Below are positions 35,430-45,146 of a stretch of DNA of 64,000 nt, piece by piece (position 1 is the first letter of the stretch; the number at the start of each line of letters is the position of its first letter). The notes under the pieces were generated by a model. It searched no databases and had not been told where the DNA came from. It saw nothing but the letters and a program-made list of their open reading frames with translations. The translations under genes and the position numbers were made by a program. The stretch lies in NCBI GenBank assembly GCA_016716665.1, contig JADJVH010000001.1:248001-312000 (forward strand), in the 5' to 3' direction. The stretch comes from Candidatus Opimibacter iunctus (GTDB lineage: Bacteria > Bacteroidota > Bacteroidia > Chitinophagales > Saprospiraceae).

Positions 35430-37121
35430 TTATTGTAATTGGAATTCAGGAAGGCCGAGGATAGCCACAAACAATGCTCTCAGCCTGTTTTCTACGGCCA
35501 GGCGCTTGGCATCATCATTCGGATCAGCTTTGTATGCCCCATACTCCACCGTCCATTCAAAGTCGGGCAGTCCGGGGATTAGTGCTTCCTTGAGGTAGTC
35601 GAGTTGCACAGCAGTCAGCGGCCATGGCAAAGCAAGTTTTACCAATGTCTCTATCATAGCATTAGGGTCAGCTGCAAAGGGATCGCGGTCAACGATCTTC
35701 AGCACATCTATTCCCAATGGCCTGTTGCCTCCCACAGGGATAAGTCCGATCGAAACCCCATCCGTCATCTGACGACGTATAGGTAGTGTCACACTATTGA
35801 TCCAGTTGCGATAGAAGATCGGATCCTGATAGTATGCTTTCCAACCAGCAACACTCGGAGGGTTAAATACATCCTGCTGCAGTGTGGCATTTAAGGCGTG
35901 CAGACCGAACCATAGCGAATAGGTCAGGTTGAGATTTAAATTAATCTCTACTTCAAATGTCTTGAGACAAGATGCAGTGAAATCAACCGGGCTCTTGATC
36001 ATGCAGCCGATTGCGTTTTCATGATAGAAATGCTCACTTGACAACAGGGCTGTGATCACTGGTATCATCTCATAGTTTTCCTGCCTCATCAATGCGGCGA
36101 GTGGTTCGATCACATTGGTCTCGATGTCCTCATCAATATTGTAGTAGACAAACCAACGGTATAGCTTCCTCGCCATAAACCGTGAGGTCTCTTCCTGGTC
36201 AAGGATGATATCGACGACTGCTTTATATTCTTCAGCACCGAGATTATTGATGACGGCGTTGTTGAATCGATTTGAAAGTGTCTTTGTACCGCTGTCATGC
36301 CGGTTGGGCCTGAAGATAGCCGGAGGATGAGGGCCTGCGATTTGAAATGCTCCATAATCGACTGTCCATCCTGTCAATGCACGGGCGATCTGTTTGATAT
36401 CTTCTTCCGTATAATTGGTATAATCACCGGGACCTGCCTGTACGCCTTTGCCGATAGTAAAAAGCTCAAGCAATTCGCGGGCATAGTTTTCATTTGGTGC
36501 GTCCTTGTTACTCTCATTGCCATTGAGATAACGGAGCATGAGGGAGTTGACGGTGATTTCCTTGACGAGATCCCTGAAATTGCCAAATGCATTCTTGCGC
36601 AGCAGGTCGACATATTGGAAGATAAACTTGCCATGTGGTGCATCTGCAGTCACAAAATGATTGTGCCAGAAGAGGACCATTTTTTCTTTCAGGCTGACTC
36701 CTTCGTTGAGCACAAGGCCGTATTGCCATCCCCTGATAGAGCGTTGTGAATAATTTGCATTTTGAATGATCGGTGTGTATACCCATGACTCACCGATAGG
36801 GACATTGGGGTCATCCGGATAATTATAATTGAGTGGCAGGTCAGGGTCCGGAACAGGGCTGAATAACTTTTGAATCGTCACAGCCATGCCATCGGAAACA
36901 GCTTGTGCGATCTGGCCGGCATTCGGGGCAAACATTGCACGTTGCAAGAGATGCTTTGCTGTAAATTCATTCCACTCTCCGATATAGGGGTCCAGGCTTC
37001 CGCGGATGAGCACCGGAGGGGACATCAGTATATTGGTCATCTTAGCGGAAGTTGCCTGTGCAACCGGGCCGGTATTGGCCTGTGCCTTGAGGATAGTTGG
37101 TAAATCGAGTAAATCTGCCAT
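35430..37121 (-). CDS. DUF1800 protein
   Basis: The start at 37121 (MADLLDLPTILKAQ) is preferred to the ATG at 37178, which adds 19 residues. The protein has about 563 residues and no signal peptide is obvious. Family hallmarks are MVLFWHNHFVT, FGNFRDLVKEITVNSLMLRYL, NENYARELLELFTIGKG, IARALTGWTVD and FMARKLYRWFV. It is transcribed first in the DUF1800-DUF1501 pair. Lack of a visible signal may mean export with its partner or an unusual N-terminus. Confidence 0.92.
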   Translation of the reverse strand: MADLLDLPTILKAQANTGPVAQATSAKMTNILMSPPVLIRGSLDPYIGEWNEFTAKHLLQRAMFAPNAGQIAQAVSDGMAVTIQKLFSPVPDPDLPLNYNYPDDPNVPIGESWVYTPIIQNANYSQRSIRGWQYGLVLNEGVSLKEKMVLFWHNHFVTADAPHGKFIFQYVDLLRKNAFGNFRDLVKEITVNSLMLRYLNGNESNKDAPNENYARELLELFTIGKGVQAGPGDYTNYTEEDIKQIARALTGWTVDYGAFQIAGPHPPAIFRPNRHDSGTKTLSNRFNNAVINNLGAEEYKAVVDIILDQEETSRFMARKLYRWFVYYNIDEDIETNVIEPLAALMRQENYEMIPVITALLSSEHFYHENAIGCMIKSPVDFTASCLKTFEVEINLNLNLTYSLWFGLHALNATLQQDVFNPPSVAGWKAYYQDPIFYRNWINSVTLPIRRQMTDGVSIGLIPVGGNRPLGIDVLKIVDRDPFAADPNAMIETLVKLALPWPLTAVQLDYLKEALIPGLPDFEWTVEYGAYKADPNDDAKRLAVENRLRALFVAILGLPEFQLQ

Positions 37122-37317
37122 AGGTATGAAGGCGTTTATTTTTTGATCCTGATGTGGGTTTGACACCCCCACTGACAATTGGTTTAATTGAATCTCCTAA
37201 AAGTACAAAATCGGATGGTCTGCGGCTGCTCTCCCATATAAGAGCAGGGAACCGCTCATTTGTAATCAGTGCGGGAAAACTCCTTTTTCTATCTTGCACC
37301 TAAAAAGTAAGCGATAC

Positions 37318-38331
37318 GTGAAGATACTGGTCACCGGGGCAGCAGGATTTATAGGCTTTCACATGAGCAAGGCACTCATCGCGGAAGGGCATGAAGTATA
37401 TGGCCTGGACAACCTCAATGCCTACTATGATGTGCGGCTCAAATATGCACGATTGGAGCAATTGGGCATCAGTAAAGATGACTTGATCCAGGGCAAGGCT
37501 ATGCCAGGCGCCAGTGGATTTACTTTTTACTACCTCGATATCATAGACAGTGCCAGCCTTTCAGCCCTCTTTGCTGACGTGAGGCCTGAAGTGGTGATCC
37601 ATCTGGCGGCACAGGCCGGGGTAAGGCACAGCATCTACCATCCGCAATCGTATATGGACAGCAATGTCCAGGGATTCTTCAATATCCTCGAAGCATGCAG
37701 GCGTTATCCGGTCAGTCACCTGGTCTATGCCAGCAGTTCGAGTGTATATGGTGCCAATGCAGAGATTCCTTTCAAAGAATCTGATCGCACCAATAAGCCA
37801 ATGTCACTCTATGGTGCTACCAAGAAAGCAGGAGAGATCCTGGCTCACTCTTATGTGGCCTTGTACAAAATACCATCGACCGGACTTCGCTTCTTTACCG
37901 TCTATGGACCATGGGGCCGCCCGGACATGGCTTACTTTAAGTTTGCCGACCAGATCACACATGACCAACCCATCGAAGTGTACAACGATGGTAACATGGA
38001 ACGTGACTTTACCTATGTAGACGATATCGTCAATGGCATCAGTGCCTTGATCCATCACCCGCCGACAGAAGCATCCGGTGATTTACACCGCATCGTCAAC
38101 ATCGGCCGCAGCAGTCCTGTCAATCTGCTGGCATTTATTGAAACACTGGAAAAGTATCTTGGCAAAGAGGCCACGAAAAAATTCCTGCCCATACAGTCCG
38201 GCGATGTCCCTTCGACCTGGGCGGATACCAGCGAACTGAAAAAACTGACCGGATACCAGCCGACTACCGATCTTGAAGAAGGTATTCGTAAATTTGTGGC
38301 CTGGTATAAAACGTACCAGGGAATCACCTAA
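37318..38331 (+). CDS. NAD-dependent epimerase, UDP-glucuronate 4-epimerase type
   Basis: The likely start is the GTG at 37318 (VKILVTGAAGFIG); a TTG at 37294 would add eight residues. The product has 337 residues. The Rossmann GAAGFIG motif, GLDNLNAYYDVRLKYARL and the active-site SSSVYG with YGATKKAGE (Tyr and Lys) identify an extended SDR. The NLNAYYDVRLKYAR stretch is typical of the UDP-glucuronate 4-epimerase group (CapI/LspL). It would interconvert UDP-glucuronate and UDP-galacturonate for surface glycans. It is followed after 13 bases by a glycosyltransferase gene, suggesting an operon. Confidence 0.87.
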   Translation: MKILVTGAAGFIGFHMSKALIAEGHEVYGLDNLNAYYDVRLKYARLEQLGISKDDLIQGKAMPGASGFTFYYLDIIDSASLSALFADVRPEVVIHLAAQAGVRHSIYHPQSYMDSNVQGFFNILEACRRYPVSHLVYASSSSVYGANAEIPFKESDRTNKPMSLYGATKKAGEILAHSYVALYKIPSTGLRFFTVYGPWGRPDMAYFKFADQITHDQPIEVYNDGNMERDFTYVDDIVNGISALIHHPPTEASGDLHRIVNIGRSSPVNLLAFIETLEKYLGKEATKKFLPIQSGDVPSTWADTSELKKLTGYQPTTDLEEGIRKFVAWYKTYQGIT

Positions 38332-38344
38332 CCGAATTCATACC

Positions 38345-39277
38345 ATGCAGCCTGTCTCCTTTGTCGTCCCCGTCTACAATGAGGTCGAAAACATCGAAAA
38401 ACTACACAAGGAGATCCTGGGAGTAGCCCTTACCCTCGGCACTGACTTTGAGATCATCATGGTGGACGATGGTTCCTCTGACGGTACGTACAAAGTCCTC
38501 AAGTCCCTCAGTCCTGTGACCATCATCCGTATGCGGACCAATTTTGGCCAGACCTCTGCGCTTGATGCGGGGATCAAGGCTGCACAGTATCCATACATCA
38601 TCACGATGGATGGTGACCTGCAAAACGATCCGGCGGATGCTCCTGGACTCATCAGATACCTTGAAGAACATGAGCTTGATGTAGTCTCCGGATGGCGCAA
38701 AAACCGTAAGGATCCGCTCTCCAAGAAATTTGTGAGTCGTGTCGCCAATCAACTCCGTAAAATCCTGGTTGAAGATGGTATCCATGATAGCGGATGCACA
38801 CTCAAGGCCTATCGCAAGGAATGCTTTGACCAGGTCTCGCTCTATGGAGAAATGCATCGCTTCATCCCTGCGCTCTTGAAAATGCGTGGATTTCAGATCG
38901 GTGAGATGGTCGTCAATCATCGCCCGAGAGCAGGTGGCAAAACAAAATACAATATCACCCGTACCCTCAAAGGACTCGTAGATATGATCGTGATATGGTA
39001 CTGGAACCGGTTTGCCATGCGGCCATTCCATTTCCTTGGCGGCATCGGGATCGTGATCATGATCTTCAGCTTTTTCTCCGGGCTGATGTCATTAAAAGAA
39101 TTTTTTCGCGGTCAGGATATGTCAGAGACCTTCTGGCCTATGTTTACGCTGCTGTCTTTTCTCATCGGTGCCCAGTTTTTTATTCTAGGCTTTATCAGTG
39201 ACATGCTGATGAAAACATACTATGGGCATGCGGGGCAGACGGCGTATACGATTCGTGATGTGGTTAGGAATAAATAA
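38345..39277 (+). CDS. Family 2 glycosyltransferase with C-terminal membrane helices (ArnC/GtrB-like)
   Basis: The start at the ATG at 38345 gives MQPVSFVVPVYNEVENI; an upstream start at 38273 would overlap the epimerase. The 310-residue product has VDDGSSDGT, DGDLQNDPADAP (DxD region), SGCTLKAYRKE and two C-terminal membrane helices (FHFLGGIGIVIMIFSFFSGL and FTLLSFLIGAQFFILGFI). These match polyprenyl-phosphate sugar transferases of the DPM1/ArnC/GtrB type that load a sugar on undecaprenyl phosphate at the inner membrane. The epimerase upstream probably supplies the sugar nucleotide. Confidence 0.9.
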   Translation: MQPVSFVVPVYNEVENIEKLHKEILGVALTLGTDFEIIMVDDGSSDGTYKVLKSLSPVTIIRMRTNFGQTSALDAGIKAAQYPYIITMDGDLQNDPADAPGLIRYLEEHELDVVSGWRKNRKDPLSKKFVSRVANQLRKILVEDGIHDSGCTLKAYRKECFDQVSLYGEMHRFIPALLKMRGFQIGEMVVNHRPRAGGKTKYNITRTLKGLVDMIVIWYWNRFAMRPFHFLGGIGIVIMIFSFFSGLMSLKEFFRGQDMSETFWPMFTLLSFLIGAQFFILGFISDMLMKTYYGHAGQTAYTIRDVVRNK

Positions 39278-39342
39278 AAGGCTGAAGAGGCTGAAAGGCT
39301 GAAGAGGCTAAAGAGGCTAAAGAGGCTGAAGAGGCTAAAGGC
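39278..39342 (+). repeat. Purine-rich GAGGCTAAA minisatellite after the glycosyltransferase
   Basis: Perfect to near-perfect units of AAGAGGCTAAAGAGGCTGAA type begin directly at the stop codon of the glycosyltransferase. Confidence 0.88.
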
Positions 39343-39396
39343 AAATCATACATTGCAGTAGGCTCCCGATAAATGCTCAACCTAAATTGGCCGAAG

Positions 39397-39519
39397 GCCG
39401 TTGGATGGAGTTCTCTCCGCCAACCACTTAAATACCAAATTTATAATCCAGATCATAAAACTCCAAAAGGAATCCCTTTAGGAATACTTCTGCCGGCGGA
39501 GAGAACTCCATCCGGCGGC
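39397..39519. repeat. Palindromic intergenic element, family 1, copy F
   Basis: The arms are at 39397-39424 and 39492-39519, with a centre of about 67 bases. The flanking hairpin lies on the right (ATTATTTTTTC-TGCTG-GAAAAAATAAT, 39520-39546), as in copy C. It sits between two convergent genes, and the hairpin could also serve as their terminator. Confidence 0.87.
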
Positions 39520-39570
39520 ATTATTTTTTCTGCTGGAAAAAATAATAAGCCAAATTCCTTTTTTAATATT

Positions 39571-41142
39571 TTACTCTTTAACTCTCACCATACTCATCGC
39601 CCTTTCCGTGATAGCAGTGATTGATAAGCTTGGATTTACTCCAGGATTGGCAGAGATCATACTACCATCGCAGATCATCATGTTGTGATAATTGAACACA
39701 TGATTGTCCTTGTCGATCACACCGGTCGCTGCACTATCACCCATACATGCTCCGCCGAGGATGTGTGCTGTAGTCGGGATGCCAAACAGCGTCTCTGTGC
39801 CCATCACCATCGCCTTACCATTGATGATCCTGGCGGTGCGGCGGGCTATGTCCTGCGCCATTGGATTGAATGCCGTAGGGACAGCTCCTGATTCCATGCG
39901 GGTCTTGAGAAAACCTAATCTGGATCGCTTCATGCGTATCGTTGAGTCAAGCGTCTCCATGTAGAGCAGGATATGTGTGCGCTTGCTCCAGTCATCGACA
40001 AAGTAGACTCTGAAATTATCGACCGGATGCCTGATCCAATCACCTACCATCTTAGCAAAGCGGCCGATGACGGATCTGCCATGCACCATCGGCGCCATAA
40101 ATATTCGCCAGAAGCCTGCACCAGCGGAATACTTGACGGGCTCGACACTTCGGTTTTCATCGATATGAACGATTGAGCCAATAGCTATTCCTTCTGAGAA
40201 CGAAACATCCTTGTCAAACGTAGTCACACCGATGAGGCTTTCTGAATTGGTGCGGACGCCATTTCCCAATGTATCTGAAAGGTGTGGTAATGATGTGTCT
40301 TTTAGCTTCAGCAGCAAATCCATTGTCCCCAATACCCCTCCTGCAAATATGACACCCTTCGTCCTGACAGATCCCTTTTTCGGAAACCAGGACAAGGAAT
40401 TTTTAAAATGAATCGTATATCCATCGCATCCGCCATCACCTATCGGTACAACATCGTAGACCTCTGACTCTGCCATGATCTCACATCCGGATTGTTGTGC
40501 GAGGTGGAGATAGTTTTTGTCGAGTGTATTCTTTGAATTGTACCTGCAGCCCAGCATACAGCCACCGCAGAGGATACAACCTGTGCGGTCAGGGCCCTTG
40601 CCATCAAAGTATGGATCGGGTACCGTCTCTCCGGGCTTGCCGAAATACACTGCATTATCGGTCTTATGGAAAGCATCTTTACTGACCATCTCCTCCGCGA
40701 TCGCCTGCATCACCTTATCGCTGCGGCTCATGTATGGATGAGGAGTGGCGCCCAACATCTTCCGGGCGAGATCGTAGTAAGGCTTCAATTCACTTTCCCA
40801 ATCTGCCAATCTATTCCAATGCCCTGTATTGAAAAATGCTGTCGGTGGCACAGGCAGTGTATTGGCATACACCAGTGATCCTCCTCCTACCCCTGCCCCA
40901 CTCAATACCGCCACATGCCTGTAAAACGACAGCCTGAAAATCCCCTGCATACCGAGCTTTGGATACCACATCCATTTCCTGAGATTCCAGTTGGTCTTGG
41001 GGAAATCATCCGCGTGGTTAAACCATTTTCCTTTTTCGATGACCAGGACTTTATAGCCCTTTTCTGATAGCCGCAGGGCAGAGACCGAGCCGCCAAAGCC
41101 GCTCCCGATGATCACATAGTCATATTCTTTTGCTGTACTCAT
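39571..41142 (-). CDS. GMC-type FAD oxidoreductase
   Basis: The start at 41142 (MSTAKEYDYVIIGSGFGG) is preferred to the ATG at 41181. The 523-residue product has the N-terminal FAD-binding VIIGSGFGGSVSALRLSEKG, GAGVGGGSLVYANTL, a cysteine-rich GCILCGGCMLGCRYN stretch and the C-terminal HILGGACMGDSAATGVIDKD and NPGVNPSLSITAITERAM. The layout is closest to cholesterol oxidase-like members of the GMC family. The CxxCxxxC segment after GKGPDRTG is common in this subgroup. No signal peptide is seen. The substrate is probably an alcohol or sterol-like compound. Confidence 0.86.
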   Translation of the reverse strand: MSTAKEYDYVIIGSGFGGSVSALRLSEKGYKVLVIEKGKWFNHADDFPKTNWNLRKWMWYPKLGMQGIFRLSFYRHVAVLSGAGVGGGSLVYANTLPVPPTAFFNTGHWNRLADWESELKPYYDLARKMLGATPHPYMSRSDKVMQAIAEEMVSKDAFHKTDNAVYFGKPGETVPDPYFDGKGPDRTGCILCGGCMLGCRYNSKNTLDKNYLHLAQQSGCEIMAESEVYDVVPIGDGGCDGYTIHFKNSLSWFPKKGSVRTKGVIFAGGVLGTMDLLLKLKDTSLPHLSDTLGNGVRTNSESLIGVTTFDKDVSFSEGIAIGSIVHIDENRSVEPVKYSAGAGFWRIFMAPMVHGRSVIGRFAKMVGDWIRHPVDNFRVYFVDDWSKRTHILLYMETLDSTIRMKRSRLGFLKTRMESGAVPTAFNPMAQDIARRTARIINGKAMVMGTETLFGIPTTAHILGGACMGDSAATGVIDKDNHVFNYHNMMICDGSMISANPGVNPSLSITAITERAMSMVRVKE

Positions 41143-41270
41143 GCCACTGTTCGTCCGCAGAGACGAATGTAGCGAATTCATGCAAACCGATGTTGGTAGC
41201 CTCGCTTTTTACCCCTTCGCCCTCTCGGGCTCTCCCCTAAAGGGGTTAAGCAATTCTCAATTTAAAAGTT

Positions 41271-41325
41271 GTTGGTAGCCTCCTAGATTGCCGCAGCATT
41301 TCCGCGCAGGCAATTGGCTACCAAC
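41271..41325. repeat. GTAGCC hairpin repeat, family 4
   Basis: GTTGGTAGCC at 41271 pairs with GGCTACCAAC at about 41316-41325, and an inner stem, ATTGCCGC/GCGCAGGCAAT, is imperfect. A simpler GTAGCCTCCTGGCTAC hairpin follows at about 41370-41385. The gap 41182-41523 contains no gene. Similar copies lie at 45147 and 45236. Confidence 0.7.
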
Positions 41326-41523
41326 TGACAGATCGTCTAAACTATGTCCAGGTAACCATCATATAAAGTAGCCTCCTGGCTACAGGTAAGCATCAAAGCT
41401 CCGTGTACTCTCCCGCCGCGTTGCTATAACAATGGCGGGATCTTCACTGCGCTACGACGTGCGAAACAAATTTTAGATTCCCCCACCCCGAAACCCTATA
41501 TTTACTCCCCAATTCAAGAAATC

Positions 41524-42657
41524 ATGCAAAAAAAGAACGTCCTGGTGATCTTCACCATCCTGGCAGCTACGATATGGCTCCCTGCGCAAATCACTATCAC
41601 CAATGCTACCTTCCCGGCGGCCGGTGATACCCTCAAGACCTCCACAGACCTGGCCCCTGCCGGTATTGTCATGACTGCACCAGGTGGCCCACAGACATGG
41701 AACATGACCTCACTCAATCCTTCTTCCCGCCAGTCACTGGCCTTCCGCCCTGCTGCTGAAGGATCTGCCTCCGCCAGTTTTCCTGGCGCAGAACTGGTCA
41801 CGATCAGTGATGTAGGTGCTGAAGCATACTTTGATGTCACCGCTTCTGCCTTTTCTCTCCTGGGTATCGGAGGAGCCGGTGTCAATGCCGGATTTCCGAT
41901 CGATGCAGATCTGAAATACACCCCACCATTGGTAGAGCGCAAGGCGCCTTTAAACTTCTTTGATATTGACCAGGCTCAATCCAATGCCACGATCGCCCTT
42001 CCCACTTCGTCTATCCCGGGCGCCATCTTTGATAGTCTTGGCATACCAACCGGATTGTTTGACTCCATCCGGATTCGTATCACTGTGCAGCGTCTTGCGG
42101 CAGTAGATGGATTTGGTACACTGGCTATCCCCGGAGGCACGTATGATGTGTTGAGACAAAAACAAACGGACATCACATCGACCGGCGTAGATGTGCACAC
42201 CTTCCTCGGCTGGGTCGATGTCGCTACCATCATTGGTGGTACAGGCTTGTTTCCTACAGACACCACGATCACCTTCAATTTCCTCAGCAACACGGTCAAG
42301 GAGCCTATAGCTATCGTCACTGTTGACTCTACAGGCACTAATGCGTTACAGGTTGACTACAAAGACAACGGAACGCAGAGTGCGGTCAATCCGGTCACAG
42401 GAGAGATTACATCCATAACCGTATCGCCAAATCCTGCAACCAGCGAGGCTACCTTTCAATTGAACAATATGCTGCCTGGCACATACACCCTGCGCATGTT
42501 TGATATGAATGGACAACGCGTCCTGAGCAAGCAACTATCAGGCGATCGGGAGAATGTATCGCTGCAATCCCTGAGCAATGGCATGTATCTCTACAAAGTG
42601 ATCGATGCCAAAGGACAGGTGATGGGTACTGGAAAATTGATGAAGGTCTGGGAGTAA
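41524..42657 (+). CDS. Secreted protein with T9SS sorting domain
   Basis: The protein has 377 residues with a signal peptide ending WLPAQ (residue 22). The N-terminal domain of about 280 residues (FPAAGDTLKTSTD, GGPQTWNMTSLNP, FPIDADLKYTPPLVERK, TYDVLRQKQTDITSTGVDVH) is beta-rich and has no family that I recognise. The C-terminus (ITVSPNPATSEATFQLNN through MYLYKVIDAKGQVMGTGKL) is a type A sorting domain. It converges with the gene at 42660, leaving only two bases between the stop codons. Confidence 0.85.
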   Translation: MQKKNVLVIFTILAATIWLPAQITITNATFPAAGDTLKTSTDLAPAGIVMTAPGGPQTWNMTSLNPSSRQSLAFRPAAEGSASASFPGAELVTISDVGAEAYFDVTASAFSLLGIGGAGVNAGFPIDADLKYTPPLVERKAPLNFFDIDQAQSNATIALPTSSIPGAIFDSLGIPTGLFDSIRIRITVQRLAAVDGFGTLAIPGGTYDVLRQKQTDITSTGVDVHTFLGWVDVATIIGGTGLFPTDTTITFNFLSNTVKEPIAIVTVDSTGTNALQVDYKDNGTQSAVNPVTGEITSITVSPNPATSEATFQLNNMLPGTYTLRMFDMNGQRVLSKQLSGDRENVSLQSLSNGMYLYKVIDAKGQVMGTGKLMKVWE

Positions 42658-42659
42658 AA

Positions 42660-43142
42660 CTACTTGCGGGTGCTAGTATAATACTTGTAGTACCCGTCAA
42701 AGTCTTTTTCAGCAATGCAAGTCTTATAGTTGGCCGGTGATATCGGAAATGGCTCTCCGATCTTGCCATACATCCCCCTTGGAATTTCCTTCCAGATATC
42801 GTAGCTGTAAGCTTCGGCTTCCGTGAAGTCTTTAAAATTCCTGACTGCGAGGTAGGTGGTGTTTTTCCCTTTGGCTGTCAATGTAAAACTGGCAATCTTC
42901 TTGTCAAAAGGCTCGTATCCAAGCCTGGCATTGATGGCTTTAATTTGTTCTACCCCGTCTTTAATTGCTTTAGCAGATATCAGTGAATCCTGCTTGCTCC
43001 TCACTGGCTTAAGCTGGACCAGAACATAGGGATTGGTTTTCTCATCCAAATTGAATGTGGTAGTTTGACCTGTGCTAAGCTGGGAGGAGGCCAGGAGCAG
43101 CAGGAGCAAAGCTTTTGAGAAGAAGGTATAATGAAACTTCAT
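42660..43142 (-). CDS. Small secreted protein, related to C-terminal region of SprE/PorW-type proteins
   Basis: The protein has 160 residues and a signal peptide ending LSTGQ (residue 25). The C-terminal half (TYLAVRNFKDFTEAEAYSYD, YKTCIAEKDFDGYYKYYTST) resembles the region at the end of Bacteroidota SprE/PorW-like proteins where a fixed pattern of NFK..AxxY and SxxNYKxxxxxKDxxxYxxF recurs. That comparison is from memory. It is a single gene between a T9SS cargo gene and the beta-galactosidase. Function unknown. Confidence 0.65.
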   Translation of the reverse strand: MKFHYTFFSKALLLLLLASSQLSTGQTTTFNLDEKTNPYVLVQLKPVRSKQDSLISAKAIKDGVEQIKAINARLGYEPFDKKIASFTLTAKGKNTTYLAVRNFKDFTEAEAYSYDIWKEIPRGMYGKIGEPFPISPANYKTCIAEKDFDGYYKYYTSTRK

Positions 43143-43222
43143 AGGAGATATTGGTTTTAATAATTAACTCCAAAACCAGTAAAATTATTTTGGATTGACC
43201 GGCTGGCCCCTCAGCATTTGTT

Positions 43223-45046
43223 TTACTCCATTGTCAATTTACCAGAAATGGGTTCGGTGGCCATCTGGTGTAGATCAAAGATGATGACCTCATTCCTTCC
43301 CACTTGGAGCCATGAGGCCGGGCAGTACAATCGCTGCTGTGGCCCCCTGTTCCAGTACCTGCCGAGATGGTGGCCATTGACAAAGACCACCCCTTTGGAA
43401 TATGCACTGAGATCAAAGAAGGTGTCACCCGTTTTGGTCAGTTTAAATTCACCTTTAAAGAATTTCCCTGGCCTGTCAGAAGCGGTGGTATTTTCTTTAG
43501 TTGTTGCTTTTGAAACAAATGCAGCATCCATTGGGATAGGAAAGATCTCCCAGTTCATCAGGGTCATTCCATTCAAGGTCACCCGGTCCGTGATGCCCTT
43601 TCGGTCGATGATGTACTGGCCGTAGTTGATGTGCCCCATGCCTTCGACCAGGATATCAAGGATTGGATTTTGATCTGCATTTTCTCCGGGCTTTGGGGCT
43701 GGTAGTTCTATCGTCCACTTGCCACCATCGCGATAGACGGTATCAATAAAGTGTCCAGTCAAAAAGACCATCGCATAATCATGCGGCTCCGTAATCATAA
43801 GCTTGCCGCTCTTGTGCCCAATCAGCCTCGTGCGATAGAGGATATATCCTTGTCCCTGGTCATACATCTCCATAGGCTGTGGCTGGGGTGAATACATCGG
43901 TGCCGGTAGGTGATTCCAGATATCACTTACAGCATGCATCTCAATCGATGGAATTTCAATAGCAGGAACAGGCGCAGGCAAATCCAGAAGGGGCTGATGC
44001 GTGTATTGCTGAATCAACCGTCGCAGCATAAAATACTTTGGTGTGGGCAGTCCCTGTTCATTGATCGGCGCATCATAGTCATAACTCGTGATGTCGGGTT
44101 GGTAACTCGTAGGTGAAGATGCATTGGCCCCGGCGGAGTATCCGAAGTTGGTGCCACCATGAAGGACATAGAGATTGAAGGACTTATGGTTTTGCAAAAG
44201 AAACTCCACTTCCTTCTTCAGTTCATTGGTATCTGGTCGTGCATATTCTTCACCCCAGTGCGTCAGCCAACCAGTATACGTCTCACTGCTGAATGCAGGT
44301 ACATCCGGATTACGCTTTGCTGCCTGTGCAAAGTCACCCTCATTGCTGCCGCTGTCCATGCCGATCGCTGCACCATCGATATTGCCTGCCTCAAGCATGT
44401 ATGGTGTTGCGCCATCTGCTGTGTAAAACGGGACATCAATACCTGCCGCCGTCCATGTCTTACGGAGTTCTTCAAGATATTGCTTGTCATTACCATAGCT
44501 GCCGTATTCATTTTCGATTTGCACCATCAGTATCGGGCCGCCTTTAGTGCATTGCAGTAGCCTGATCTCTTTGGCAAGCCTTTCGATGTATCCCTTTGCA
44601 GCAGACAGATATCGTGGATCCATGCACCGCACCTTGATATCAGGAATCTTGAGCAGATAAGATGGTAGTCCACCAAAATCCCATTCGGCACACACATAGG
44701 GACCAGGCCTTAGCAGCACCCACATACCTTCCTTCTGGCAGAGCCTTATAAACTCAGCGAAATCTCTATTCTCAGTTTTAAAATCAAATTGCCCCGGTGC
44801 AGACTCGTGATAGTTCCAGAAGATGTATACCGCAATCGTATTGCATCCCATCGCCTTGGCCATCTGTATCCGATGCAACCAATACTCAGCAGGAATCCGG
44901 GCCGGGTGCATCTCGCCACTGATGATCTGAAAAGGCTTGCCATCCAGCAGGAAATCATCATTGCCCAGCGTGAAGCTGTGTGTTTGCTGTGCACTGGTAA
45001 TTGAGGAAATGAATAGGATAATCGCGATAGTGAGGGTCCGGGACAT
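43223..45046 (-). CDS. Secreted GH35 beta-galactosidase
   Basis: The protein has 607 residues and a signal peptide (1-20). The GH35 barrel starts near residue 25: LLDGKPFQIISGEMHPARIP, WNYHES, LRPGPYVCAEWDFGGLPSYL. Glu180 in VQIENEYGSYG is the acid/base, and Glu255 in FSSETYTGW is the nucleophile. C-terminal beta-sandwich regions include FFDLSAYSKGVVFVNGHHLG and RYWNRGPQQRLYCPASWL, the carbohydrate-binding-like end of GH35. It would remove terminal beta-galactose from polysaccharide side chains, probably in the periplasm or on the surface. No SusC/D genes are near. Confidence 0.95.
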   Translation of the reverse strand: MSRTLTIAIILFISSITSAQQTHSFTLGNDDFLLDGKPFQIISGEMHPARIPAEYWLHRIQMAKAMGCNTIAVYIFWNYHESAPGQFDFKTENRDFAEFIRLCQKEGMWVLLRPGPYVCAEWDFGGLPSYLLKIPDIKVRCMDPRYLSAAKGYIERLAKEIRLLQCTKGGPILMVQIENEYGSYGNDKQYLEELRKTWTAAGIDVPFYTADGATPYMLEAGNIDGAAIGMDSGSNEGDFAQAAKRNPDVPAFSSETYTGWLTHWGEEYARPDTNELKKEVEFLLQNHKSFNLYVLHGGTNFGYSAGANASSPTSYQPDITSYDYDAPINEQGLPTPKYFMLRRLIQQYTHQPLLDLPAPVPAIEIPSIEMHAVSDIWNHLPAPMYSPQPQPMEMYDQGQGYILYRTRLIGHKSGKLMITEPHDYAMVFLTGHFIDTVYRDGGKWTIELPAPKPGENADQNPILDILVEGMGHINYGQYIIDRKGITDRVTLNGMTLMNWEIFPIPMDAAFVSKATTKENTTASDRPGKFFKGEFKLTKTGDTFFDLSAYSKGVVFVNGHHLGRYWNRGPQQRLYCPASWLQVGRNEVIIFDLHQMATEPISGKLTME

Positions 45047-45072
45047 GCCGTAATTTATAAAAAAAAAGTTGA

Positions 45073-45120
45073 TGGGTTGATAGGTTTATGGGTTGATGAA
45101 TTGATGGGTTGATGGATTAG
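45073..45120 (+). repeat. GGTTGATG low-complexity tract
   Basis: Near-perfect short repeats of GGGTTGATG/GGATTGATG type. A similar tract lies near 22525-22600. Confidence 0.7.
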
Positions 45121-45146
45121 AAGGTTTTAAAAAATTATTATACGTT

